DNA from: Candidatus Margulisiibacteriota bacterium | GTDB lineage: Bacteria; Margulisbacteria; WOR-1; O2-12-FULL-45-9; XYB2-FULL-48-7 | Length of the DNA: 8,449 bases | NCBI GenBank assembly: GCA_028717325.1 | Contig: JAQUOB010000044.1 | Coordinates: forward strand, 1 to 8,449 | Reading direction: 5' to 3' | Part shown: piece after piece, positions 1 to 5,355 of the stretch | Layout: each line of letters opens with the position of its first letter | Numbering within the stretch: the first letter of the stretch is position 1 | Notes under the pieces: model-generated | Seen by the model: only the letters and a program-made list of their open reading frames with translations | Databases searched by the model: none | What the model was told of the DNA's origin: nothing | Program-made: the position numbers and the translations under genes

Positions 1-14
1 ATCGGATCGAACAT
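1..14 (-). CDS. 5' end of an unidentified minus-strand gene, cut by the left edge
   Basis: On the minus strand an ATG at 14-12 opens a frame reading M-F-D-P before the window ends. Four codons cannot identify a product. The case for a start is positional: the ATG lies 8 nt after the -10 box of a strong minus-strand promoter (23-51). That matches the very short leaders predicted for other genes in this window. There is no Shine-Dalgarno. This gene would be transcribed divergently from the metallopeptidase at 162. It is an inference, and sequence left of the window would settle it. Confidence 0.35.
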
Positions 15-22
15 AAGACACT

Positions 23-51
23 AGTATAACAAAGCGTCAAGTAAGCGTCAA
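23..51 (-). promoter_or_regulatory. sigma70-type promoter reading leftward
   Basis: On the minus strand, TTGACG (51-46) and TATACT (28-23) are separated by exactly 17 bp, each matching the consensus at five of six positions. Transcription would start around 15-17, essentially at the ATG at 14. The -35 box belongs to the second of five GTCAAG copies in this region. Confidence 0.6.
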
Positions 52-90
52 GGGGGTTATTGTCAAGGATTCGTCAAGGGTTGTGTCAAG
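36..90. repeat. five spaced GTCAAG direct repeats (CTTGAC on the minus strand)
   Basis: GTCAAG starts at 36, 47, 62, 73 and 85, so the spacings are 11, 15, 11 and 12 bp. The first two copies sit in an almost perfect 11-bp tandem (AAGCGTCAAGT, AAGCGTCAAGG). Three of the spacings are close to one helical turn, so the copies would lie on about the same face of the helix. On the minus strand each copy reads CTTGAC, containing TTGAC of the -35 consensus. The array could be a regulator-binding array or a set of stacked -35 elements for the leftward promoter. Confidence 0.6.
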
Positions 91-134
91 GCGAGTTACT
101 AGTTTCATCTGAAATATTCTTTAACATCCGCCGA

Positions 135-154
135 TAAAATCATGTGAACAGGAG
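135..154 (+). promoter_or_regulatory. Shine-Dalgarno and weak -10 box for the metallopeptidase gene
   Basis: AGGAG at 150-154 lies 7 nt before the ATG at 162, a textbook Shine-Dalgarno that fixes the start. TAAAAT at 135-140 could be a -10 box, giving a leader of about 15 nt, but I see no convincing -35 box about 17 bp upstream. The Shine-Dalgarno is well supported and the promoter is not. Confidence 0.55.
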
Positions 155-161
155 TAATTAG

Positions 162-1544
162 ATGACAGTATCTTGCAATAAAATCTTGCCCAAATTATCG
201 GAGGTAGTGCCGGCCGTCACCTTACGGCGGATCAGTGTCCATGGCACGGATAACGGTTTCATTACCGGTGGGCATATTGATATCAGAGCTAAGAATGGTG
301 GCCGGGCGGTGGACCTTGCTCCTTTGCTTGGAATAAAGCTGGTCAGTGCCGGTTTGCCCGAAGCGGGCTGCCGCTTTCAGGTTGAAGGCAACCAGGGACG
401 GCTGGTCAATTTACAAGACGGCAGCGGCATCCTGCAAATTGATTACTCCGCCAACAGTTTTTGCGAGCCCGGGCACAGCGGCCGATTGGCCCAGGTAAAG
501 ATCGAAGACATCCTCTGCTGCCGCTCAACCAATAATGAGATCGTGGACAACCGGCTCGAAGGGGTCTTAAAGATCAGGGTCGGCCGGCGGGAAAGATATA
601 CCATCCGATCGAGCTCAACGGCCGGTCACGGCATCTATTTCGACTTTCCCGGCTATCAGGGAAAAGATATTTTTATGGTGGTCGGGCACGACGAGGTCAT
701 GTTCTATTCCGACGAAGAATTGCTGGTCTCCTGTGCCAGGGAAGCGCTGCGCGATTCTATCATTAACCCGTTCAGAATGGCGGACTTTAAACTGGTCGAC
801 CATTCCGAAGAAAAGTTGCCGATCAGCTACGGCCGATACGTCAATTACCCCGGTACCGACATTACCATCTATCTCCCGGAAAATATGAGGGAATGCGACC
901 GGCTCGCGTACCACCAGAGGGTGTTCCGGGCGCTGGAAATTATCGAACGCGAGGCCCCGGAATATTTCGCGGTCATGAAAAGCGAGGTCAGAAGCATCGT
1001 TCAATACACCGGGGGTGATAAAAATACGGCCGGCGAGGCGGATGCGGAGGAAAGAATAATTTCCCTTAATTGTGATGATGAATCGATCGAATTTATCGCC
1101 GGGGTACTGGTCCATGAGGCGCTGCATATCGCTTATTTTAACGGGGAAGGCGCTCACCTTAATCAAAAAGGCAATATACCCGTCTATGCCAAAAAAAATA
1201 TCTATTACGGGCATAAGGAAATTGTAGACATCGGGAATCTTTTGTCGGAGACCGAGTCATATATTGAAGATATGATCTTCAGCTTGAGGGCCTTCGACCG
1301 GGTTTATTCTTTTGTCTACCTGATGAGAGTTGACCAAGGATTGAGGCTGCTCCATAAAAAGAACGACAAAAAGAACGACCGGCTGACCCCCGCGGGCAGA
1401 AGATTTCTTGAATATCTCGACGCAAGAATGGGCTTGCTGATCAAAAGGATCGCCCCTCGTTTGAATGAACTGTTTAACGAGAGATCGATCGGCCGGCGGG
1501 AGAAGATCGTGATTAAAGAAATAGTTAGAAGGAGAGGGAGCTAG
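162..1544 (+). CDS. putative HExxH zinc metallopeptidase, 460 aa
   Basis: The C-terminal half carries VHEALHIAYF, so H318-E319-A-L-H322 is an HExxH zinc site with E319 as the expected general base. A downstream SETESYIED segment offers E363 or E365 as the third ligand, 41-43 residues after H322, as in gluzincin-type peptidases. The first 210 residues or so look beta-rich and I recognise no family there. They hold six of the protein's eight cysteines, including C119-C120. No signal peptide or membrane segment is visible, so a cytoplasmic location is likely. The tail after about 395 is lysine- and arginine-rich. The substrate is unknown. The start follows from the Shine-Dalgarno 7 nt upstream. 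The stop codon TAG is part of a CTAG repeat that begins at 1541. The metallopeptidase fold is probable; the exact family is not determined. Confidence 0.75.
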   Translation: MTVSCNKILPKLSEVVPAVTLRRISVHGTDNGFITGGHIDIRAKNGGRAVDLAPLLGIKLVSAGLPEAGCRFQVEGNQGRLVNLQDGSGILQIDYSANSFCEPGHSGRLAQVKIEDILCCRSTNNEIVDNRLEGVLKIRVGRRERYTIRSSSTAGHGIYFDFPGYQGKDIFMVVGHDEVMFYSDEELLVSCAREALRDSIINPFRMADFKLVDHSEEKLPISYGRYVNYPGTDITIYLPENMRECDRLAYHQRVFRALEIIEREAPEYFAVMKSEVRSIVQYTGGDKNTAGEADAEERIISLNCDDESIEFIAGVLVHEALHIAYFNGEGAHLNQKGNIPVYAKKNIYYGHKEIVDIGNLLSETESYIEDMIFSLRAFDRVYSFVYLMRVDQGLRLLHKKNDKKNDRLTPAGRRFLEYLDARMGLLIKRIAPRLNELFNERSIGRREKIVIKEIVRRRGS

Positions 1545-1572
1545 GTACCTAGTCCCCAGCCCCTGGCCCCTA
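1541..1572. repeat. CTAG-rich intergenic repeat, copy 1
   Basis: It begins with the perfect palindrome CTAGGTACCTAG (1541-1552) and continues as a C-rich run (CCCCAGCCCCTGGCCCC). It supplies the stop codon of the metallopeptidase gene. Its C-rich strand resembles the reverse complement of the repeat at 1803-1833, so the two copies form imperfect inverted repeats around the 55-residue membrane protein gene. There is no T-run, so it is not a canonical terminator. Confidence 0.6.
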
Positions 1573-1574
1573 AC

Positions 1575-1742
1575 TTACATGTGCAGCAGTTCAAGCACTT
1601 TGTACATTAAAATAGCCGGCCAAAAGATGGCTTTCAGCAATCCGACGCAGCCGTTGAGGAAAGAAGTCGCGTGCTGGATGTAATAAACTGCCGCGCCGAT
1701 AAAAACCAATCCGTATGATCCGCCGAACATTCCGTCTTTCAT
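1575..1742 (-). CDS. small hydrophobic membrane protein, 55 aa
   Basis: The start is the ATG at 1742. It is preceded by GAGAGGTG (1755-1748), a strong Shine-Dalgarno 5 nt away, and by a near-consensus promoter, so this is a real gene despite its size. A longer reading from a TTG at 1790 is rejected because that TTG belongs to the -35 box. The protein is glycine-rich at the N-terminus (DGMFGGSYGLVF) and has two hydrophobic stretches, about residues 10-22 and 32-52. The second contains the segment LLKAIFWPAILMYKVLELL. It is probably an inner-membrane protein with one or two helices. I cannot name the family. It stands alone, facing left, with CTAG-rich repeats on both sides. Confidence 0.72.
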   Translation of the reverse strand: MKDGMFGGSYGLVFIGAAVYYIQHATSFLNGCVGLLKAIFWPAILMYKVLELLHM

Positions 1743-1761
1743 TTTTTCACCTCTCGCCAGT

Positions 1762-1790
1762 ATTATCTTCTCCCTGCTGATTTTTGTCAA
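1762..1790 (-). promoter_or_regulatory. sigma70-type promoter for the 55-residue membrane protein
   Basis: On the minus strand, TTGACA (1790-1785) and GATAAT (1767-1762) are separated by 17 bp: a perfect -35 and five of six at -10. Transcription from about 1755 gives a leader of about 13 nt containing the Shine-Dalgarno GAGAGGTG. This leadered arrangement contrasts with the near-leaderless genes elsewhere in the window. Confidence 0.75.
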
Positions 1791-1802
1791 TTGGTGTAAG
1801 GG

Positions 1803-1880
1803 AGGGGCCTGGGACTAGGGGCTAGGTACTAGGAATTAATTTATTCCCGGTCCCCAGTCCCCGGCCCCCAGTCCCTGGCA
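1803..1880. repeat. CTAG-rich hairpin repeat, copy 2
   Basis: The left arm is at 1811-1826 (GGGACTAGGGGCTAGG) and the right arm at 1846-1861 (CCCGGTCCCCAGTCCC). They pair over 16 positions, with 12 Watson-Crick pairs, two G-T pairs and two mismatches. The 19-nt loop is centred on AATTAATTTATT. The right side continues with a second CCCCAGTCCC unit and ends in CTGGCA. The same order of hairpin, AT-rich loop and CTGGCA recurs at 3342-3400. No T-run follows, so intrinsic termination is not shown. In both places a promoter segment follows the repeat. Confidence 0.7.
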
Positions 1881-1885
1881 TACCG

Positions 1886-1920
1886 CCCCGTTGACACTAA
1901 TAGATGAGGGTGGGAGAATA
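1886..1920 (+). promoter_or_regulatory. promoter-bearing 35-bp repeat, copy A, ahead of the methyltransferase pair
   Basis: TTGACA (1891-1896) and GAGAAT (1914-1919) are 17 bp apart. The 35-bp segment 1886-1920 recurs at 3418-3452 with only two mismatches. The -10 box ends 8 nt before the ATG at 1928, so the transcript would begin at or within about 2 nt of the start codon. Alternatively GGGAG (1912-1916), 11 nt before the ATG, could act as a distant Shine-Dalgarno if transcription starts further upstream. Confidence 0.6.
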
Positions 1921-1927
1921 ATAAATC

Positions 1928-2620
1928 ATGAAAAAAACTCGCCTGCGGCAGGTCTTCGAACATTTCGACGGCGAAGCGAAGGTCTTTGATGAGGGGATAC
2001 TGAAAAGCGTCCCTCATTACCGGCAGATGATCGGCGTGATCGTCGAGATGCTGCCGTTCCCCCGGCAGAAAAAAGTTATCCTGGCCGACATCGGCACCGG
2101 GACCGGCAATATCTCTTATAATATCAAATCGGCTTTTCCGAATTCTGAGCTGGTTTGCATCGATCTGTCTCCCAGGATGTTGTCGGTGGCGAAAGAGAAA
2201 TTAGCTTCGTTCTCCGGGGTTGAGTATATTCAGGCCGATGTTTCCGCTTATCGGTTCGACCGCCGGTTTGACGCCATTGTTTCTTCCTTAACCTTACACC
2301 ATCTTGAAACGGATGCCGATAAGCATGCCTTCCACAAGAAAGCGTTCCGGGCGCTGAAAAAGGGCGGCTATTTCATCAATGCCGATATTATTATCGCGCC
2401 GGACAAGAAAATGCAGGATGTTAATTTGGCTAAATGGCAAGGGTTTATTCTCAAGTCATCGTCGCGCGAGTTTGCGGCGGACCGTTATAAGAAGTATAAA
2501 GCGGAAGACCGGCCGGCGGTTTTGCTGAACGAGCTTGATTCTTTGCGGCGGGCGGGCTTTAGATCAGTTGAAGTTTTCTGGAAATATTATAATTTCGCCG
2601 TTTACGGCGGAGTGAAATGA
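1928..2620 (+). CDS. class I SAM-dependent methyltransferase, 230 aa
   Basis: This is a Rossmann-type methyltransferase. Motif I, DIGTGTG (54-60), binds S-adenosylmethionine. The acidic residue after strand 2 is D79 (CIDLS), motif II is IQADV (101-105), and SLTLHHL (120-126) is the post-strand-4 motif common in this superfamily. KKGGYFINADI (144-154) precedes a helical cap of charged residues (about 158-195). The C-terminus ends in strands around FRSVEVFWKYYNFAVYGG. The length is typical of stand-alone small-molecule or RNA methyltransferases. The tail is faintly reminiscent of CmoA-like enzymes, but the substrate cannot be assigned. It overlaps the next gene by 4 nt (ATGA), which implies translational coupling. 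Confidence 0.85.
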   Translation: MKKTRLRQVFEHFDGEAKVFDEGILKSVPHYRQMIGVIVEMLPFPRQKKVILADIGTGTGNISYNIKSAFPNSELVCIDLSPRMLSVAKEKLASFSGVEYIQADVSAYRFDRRFDAIVSSLTLHHLETDADKHAFHKKAFRALKKGGYFINADIIIAPDKKMQDVNLAKWQGFILKSSSREFAADRYKKYKAEDRPAVLLNELDSLRRAGFRSVEVFWKYYNFAVYGGVK

Positions 2621-3333
2621 CTCGCATGAGCGAGAAACTAAAACTAACGCGGTCGGGTTACAAACGGATCATAACGGTCTTTCTGGTCATATTCTTTAAC
2701 GCGGTCTTCTTTTTCGCCGCGGCCGGAAGGATCGATATTTTACGCGCCTGGGTTTATTTTGTTGTTATATTGTTCTGCCAGTCGCTGCTCTTTATTCTTC
2801 TATTCACGCGCTTCCCCGAAATGGCCGAGGTGGTCAATGCCCGCGGAGAAATGAAGATGCCGAAGGTCTGGGATAGAGTGTTCGCGCTGCTTTATACCCT
2901 TATAGCTATTATTATGATGCCGATCGTGGCCGGTCTTGATGTCGGTCGCTACGGCTGGTCGGAACTTAATATCTGGTGGCTAATTGCCGGGCTGTTCTGT
3001 TTGCTGTTCGGGCTTTTCCTGTCCGAATGGGCCCTGATCGAGAACAGGTATTTTGAGCTCGGGGTTCGCATCCAGAAGGAGCGGGGCCAGAAGGTTGTCT
3101 CCACCGGACCTTATGCCATTGTCCGGCATCCGGGCTATATCGCGTTCATCTTGCTGTATTTCTCTTTTCCAATGATAGTCGGCTCTTATTACGCGCTTTA
3201 TGCTTCTCTTGCCACTGCTTTTATCCTGGTGGTCCGCACTGCTTTGGAAGACGCGACTTTGCAGAAAGAGCTGGCCGGGTATGTTGAGTATACGAAAAAG
3301 ACGAGGTTTAGGCTGATACCGTTTGTTTGGTAA
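2617..3333 (+). CDS. isoprenylcysteine carboxyl methyltransferase (ICMT)-like membrane methyltransferase, 238 aa
   Basis: This is a multi-pass membrane protein with hydrophobic segments at about 17-37, 44-63, 86-106, 118-138 and a long stretch at 173-207. The family signature is in the C-terminal third: GPYAIVRHPGY (164-174), then R207-T-A-L-E211-D212 and the ending GYVEYTKKTRFRLIPFVW. In ICMT/PEMT-type proteins the RHPxY and ED motifs form the SAM pocket at the membrane face. Bacterial members act on varied lipid or small hydrophobic substrates, so the substrate here is open. The start overlaps the upstream stop as ATGA, with GGAG (2609-2612) only 4 nt before the ATG. A second ATG at 2626 is possible. 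Coupling to the soluble methyltransferase suggests a shared pathway, which is an inference. Confidence 0.8.
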   Translation: MTRMSEKLKLTRSGYKRIITVFLVIFFNAVFFFAAAGRIDILRAWVYFVVILFCQSLLFILLFTRFPEMAEVVNARGEMKMPKVWDRVFALLYTLIAIIMMPIVAGLDVGRYGWSELNIWWLIAGLFCLLFGLFLSEWALIENRYFELGVRIQKERGQKVVSTGPYAIVRHPGYIAFILLYFSFPMIVGSYYALYASLATAFILVVRTALEDATLQKELAGYVEYTKKTRFRLIPFVW

Positions 3334-3341
3334 ATCTGATC

Positions 3342-3400
3342 GGTACTAGGGACTATTTAATTATTTTCCCTAGTCCCTGGCACCCAGCCCCTGGCACCTC
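3342..3400. repeat. CTAG-rich hairpin repeat, copy 3
   Basis: GGTACTAGGGACTA (3342-3355) pairs with TAGTCCCTGGCACC (3371-3384): 12 Watson-Crick pairs, one G-T pair and one mismatch over 14 positions. The loop is the AT-rich TTTAATTATTTTCCC. A tandem CCCTGGCACC-like unit follows. This is the same design as the copy at 1803-1880, in the same orientation. It sits 8 bp after the stop of the ICMT-like gene. No T-run follows the stem, so termination is only possible, not shown. Confidence 0.68.
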
Positions 3401-3417
3401 CCACGCTCCCTCTAGAC

Positions 3418-3452
3418 CCCCGTTGACACCAAAAGATGAGGGTGGGAGAATA
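3418..3452 (+). promoter_or_regulatory. promoter-bearing 35-bp repeat, copy B, ahead of the HNH gene
   Basis: TTGACA (3423-3428) and GAGAAT (3446-3451) are 17 bp apart, identical to copy A at 1886-1920 apart from two spacer bases. The predicted start of transcription near 3458 leaves a leader of about 13 nt before the ATG at 3471. The upstream bases CTCCCA (3398-3403) and CCCTC (3408-3412) can pair with GAGGG and TGGGAG (3438-3448), with a 4-nt bulge. Copy A can form only a shorter version of that pairing. Confidence 0.55.
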
Positions 3453-3470
3453 TTCAATAGAGAAACGACT

Positions 3471-4082
3471 ATGATTAACCCACATATTAAAACATTATTA
3501 GGATTTGATCCGACTACTGATGATAAAACAGTTAAAAAGCAATGGGACAAACGAATAAAAAACATATGCAAGCCTTGTTGGGAATTAAGATATTGTCCTT
3601 ACGGGCCACTTGTTGAAGAATTTCCATTATTAGGCCCGACAAAAGATGAAGCAATCGAACACAATGAGTTTCTTGTTGCACAATTAAAAAAGGGAGCTTA
3701 TAAAGGTAATATCAAAACCATATTGAAAAAAGAAGTGAGGGAATTTAATCCTGATAACTATCCGACTAAGCACTCTAAACAAGATATTGAGAAAGCATGT
3801 TCGGTTTTTGGACACCTTTGTCCCGTCTATTTCGTAAATGAGCCTTTTACGGAAACAAAAGAATTAAGAAGAATTGGCAGGCTGATTCCCCGCACAGTGA
3901 TGTTGAGGGTTGTTCGCAGAGATAATAATCAATGCCAATTATGTGGGAGAGTCCTCATGGATAACGAAATAGAGTTCGATCATATTATTCCTCTTTCAAA
4001 AGGTGGTAGTTCCGAAGAAAATAATATTAGAGTAACTTGTCTGGAATGTAATCGAAGTAAATCAGACAAAACAACATTTTAA
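3471..4082 (+). CDS. HNH endonuclease with a cysteine-rich N-terminal region, 203 aa
   Basis: The C-terminal 60 residues form an HNH nuclease. C155-x2-C158 and C190-x2-C193 look like a structural zinc site. D170-H171 in the segment IEFDHIIPLSKGG holds the catalytic histidine, followed by N184/N185, N194 and K197. The N-terminal 140 residues contain CKPCWELRYCPYGPLVEEFP (C33-x2-C36-x5-C42) and later C110-x6-C117 in ACSVFGHLCPVYF. That set could bind a metal or an Fe-S cluster. I recall such a region from other uncharacterised HNH proteins but cannot name the domain. The ATG at 3471 is preferred to the upstream frame from 3327, because that frame would translate the repeat and promoter region. 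The Shine-Dalgarno is weak. The gene is much more AT-rich than the genes before it. Confidence 0.82.
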   Translation: MINPHIKTLLGFDPTTDDKTVKKQWDKRIKNICKPCWELRYCPYGPLVEEFPLLGPTKDEAIEHNEFLVAQLKKGAYKGNIKTILKKEVREFNPDNYPTKHSKQDIEKACSVFGHLCPVYFVNEPFTETKELRRIGRLIPRTVMLRVVRRDNNQCQLCGRVLMDNEIEFDHIIPLSKGGSSEENNIRVTCLECNRSKSDKTTF

Positions 4083-4113
4083 TTACTATGCGCTTTGCTT
4101 ATTAAATAATTCA

Positions 4114-4142
4114 TTGACACTGAAATATCGCCGTTCTATTAT
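4114..4142 (+). promoter_or_regulatory. strong sigma70-type promoter for deoC, predicted leaderless
   Basis: TTGACA (4114-4119), a perfect -35, is 17 bp from TATTAT (4137-4142), which matches at five of six positions. The 6-nt discriminator TGCGTC places the expected first transcribed base at 4149, the A of the deoC start codon. There is no Shine-Dalgarno. Confidence 0.75.
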
Positions 4143-4148
4143 TGCGTC

Positions 4149-4865
4149 ATGATCATTAGAATTGAAAAGCCAGCCGATCTCGCCCCATATATCGACCACA
4201 CAAATTTAAAGCCTGAGGCAAAACCAGAAGATATAACAAAATTATGCGAAGAAGCCAAGAAGTATGGTTTTGCGACAGTATGTATAAGATCCGAATTCGT
4301 TAAATTCGCTAAAGGTGCCCTGGTTGGCAGCACTGTTAAGGTATGCTCAGTAATAGGCTTTCCCAGAGAGATAGTGGGCCCAGAAAATTGCCATTTTGGA
4401 AATATGCCTACAGAAGAAAAAGTAAAGGAAGCTCAAAAAGCTATCCGTGATGGGGCTGATGAATTAGACATGGTAATAAACATAGATGAGTTAAAAAATG
4501 ATAATGAAGAATATGTTAATAATGATATTTTAAGGGTCAAAGTTGTGGCGGATGGTAAAACCCTTAAGGTTATAATAGAAGCACGAGTGCTTTCTGATGA
4601 ACAGAAAATTCTAGCATGTAGGATAGCTGAGGATGTTGATGTCGATTTCGTAAAAACATCAACAGGGTTTGTTAAAGACAAGAACGGAAAAACATTAGGG
4701 GCAACTGTTGAGGATGTTAAATTGATGAGAAAACAAGTTGGAGATAAGCTCGGAGTGAAAGCTTCTGGGGGGATTGGTGATTATGTGACAGCTAAGGCAA
4801 TGATTGAGGCTGGGGCAAATAGGTTGGGGTGCTCGGCTTCGGTTAAAATAGTTGGTGGTGAATAG
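4149..4865 (+). CDS. deoC: deoxyribose-phosphate aldolase
   Basis: This class I aldolase splits 2-deoxyribose 5-phosphate into glyceraldehyde 3-phosphate and acetaldehyde in deoxynucleoside breakdown. Family motifs are in order: YIDHTNLKP (14-22), VCSVIGFP (65-72), GADELDMVIN (102-111) with catalytic D107, DFVKTSTGF (166-174) with Schiff-base K169, and VKASGGI (203-209) with K204. At 238 residues it is slightly longer than usual bacterial short forms (about 220). There is extra sequence after GFP (REIVGPENCHFGNM) and after STGF (VKDKNG). The phosphate-binding end reads RLGCSAS where GTS- or GASS-like sequence is usual. All catalytic residues are present. No nucleoside phosphorylase, deoxyribokinase or phosphopentomutase is nearby, so it is separated from a normal deo operon. 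The next gene begins 4 nt after its stop. Confidence 0.92.
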   Translation: MIIRIEKPADLAPYIDHTNLKPEAKPEDITKLCEEAKKYGFATVCIRSEFVKFAKGALVGSTVKVCSVIGFPREIVGPENCHFGNMPTEEKVKEAQKAIRDGADELDMVINIDELKNDNEEYVNNDILRVKVVADGKTLKVIIEARVLSDEQKILACRIAEDVDVDFVKTSTGFVKDKNGKTLGATVEDVKLMRKQVGDKLGVKASGGIGDYVTAKAMIEAGANRLGCSASVKIVGGE

Positions 4866-4869
4866 TATT

Positions 4870-5355
4870 ATGTCAGACGATGATCAAATAAGATATAAAT
4901 ATGCCTGGGACTGGTTTAAATATCACGCCAATCAACGTCTTACGGCATTCCATTTTTTCTTAATTATTCTTAGCGCAATAATTATTGGGTATGCGAATAC
5001 AATAGAAAAAATGCCAATAATTAGTTTTGGGATAAGTATGCTAGGGATAGTTGTGCCCTTTGTGTTTTATGTATTAGATATTAGAAATGAGGAGCTGGTA
5101 AATTGTGGTAGACACGCTTTGGATGAATTGGAAAAACAATTAAATGTAAAAATAAGGGAAAATGATGCAAATCGAAATTGTTTGTTCGAAACATTAGAAT
5201 ATGCTGGGGTATTTGCAGGCTGGCTAAAAAAATGGGATAACAAGAAAATAAGCCATAGACACATGTTTAGGTTATTAGAATTATTTGTAATGATATTGTT
5301 TGTGATTGCTGCTATAGCGGCATATATTCAATTGAGCATAGTCATTAGACATTAA
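4870..5355 (+). CDS. small three-helix membrane protein of unknown function, 161 aa
   Basis: The predicted hydrophobic segments are about 25-42, 48-69 and 134-157. The first two form a hairpin. A soluble stretch of about 65 residues between helices 2 and 3 contains RNEELVNCGRHALDELEKQL. The N-terminus, YKYAWDWFKYHANQRLTAF, is amphipathic and resembles uncharacterised small membrane proteins with a W-x2-F-x2-HA-x-QR start. I recall that family only loosely and assign no function. The ATG at 4870 is preferred to a TTG at 4852 that overlaps deoC, because GGTGGTG (4854-4860) lies 9 nt before it. It follows deoC by 4 nt and is almost certainly co-transcribed. It shares the AT-rich composition of the block. 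Confidence 0.72.
   Translation: MSDDDQIRYKYAWDWFKYHANQRLTAFHFFLIILSAIIIGYANTIEKMPIISFGISMLGIVVPFVFYVLDIRNEELVNCGRHALDELEKQLNVKIRENDANRNCLFETLEYAGVFAGWLKKWDNKKISHRHMFRLLELFVMILFVIAAIAAYIQLSIVIRH

Noticed and set aside
1..24. C-terminal tail of a plus-strand gene ending at TAG 22-24
   Set aside because: Only seven codons are visible and nothing supports them. The minus-strand promoter and ATG in the same bases are a better explanation.
36..90. A possible CRISPR-like array
   Set aside because: The repeat unit is 6-7 bp with 5-9 bp between copies, far too short for CRISPR repeats and spacers.
615..1214. A 199-codon minus-strand open frame
   Set aside because: It is opposite the metallopeptidase, including the HExxH region. 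It has no recognisable motif and is best explained as a shadow frame.
1803..1880. Intrinsic terminator
   Set aside because: The hairpin is strong but neither strand has a T-run directly after it, and the loop is long. It fits a repeat element better.
3342..3400. Intrinsic terminator after the ICMT-like gene
   Set aside because: The stem is well paired but is followed by C-rich sequence rather than a T-run, so canonical termination is not supported.
3327..3470. A 48-residue N-terminal extension of the HNH protein
   Set aside because: It would translate the CTAG-rich repeat and the repeat-borne promoter. The extension is proline-rich with no domain character, and the ATG at 3471 follows the promoter and begins the recognisable protein.
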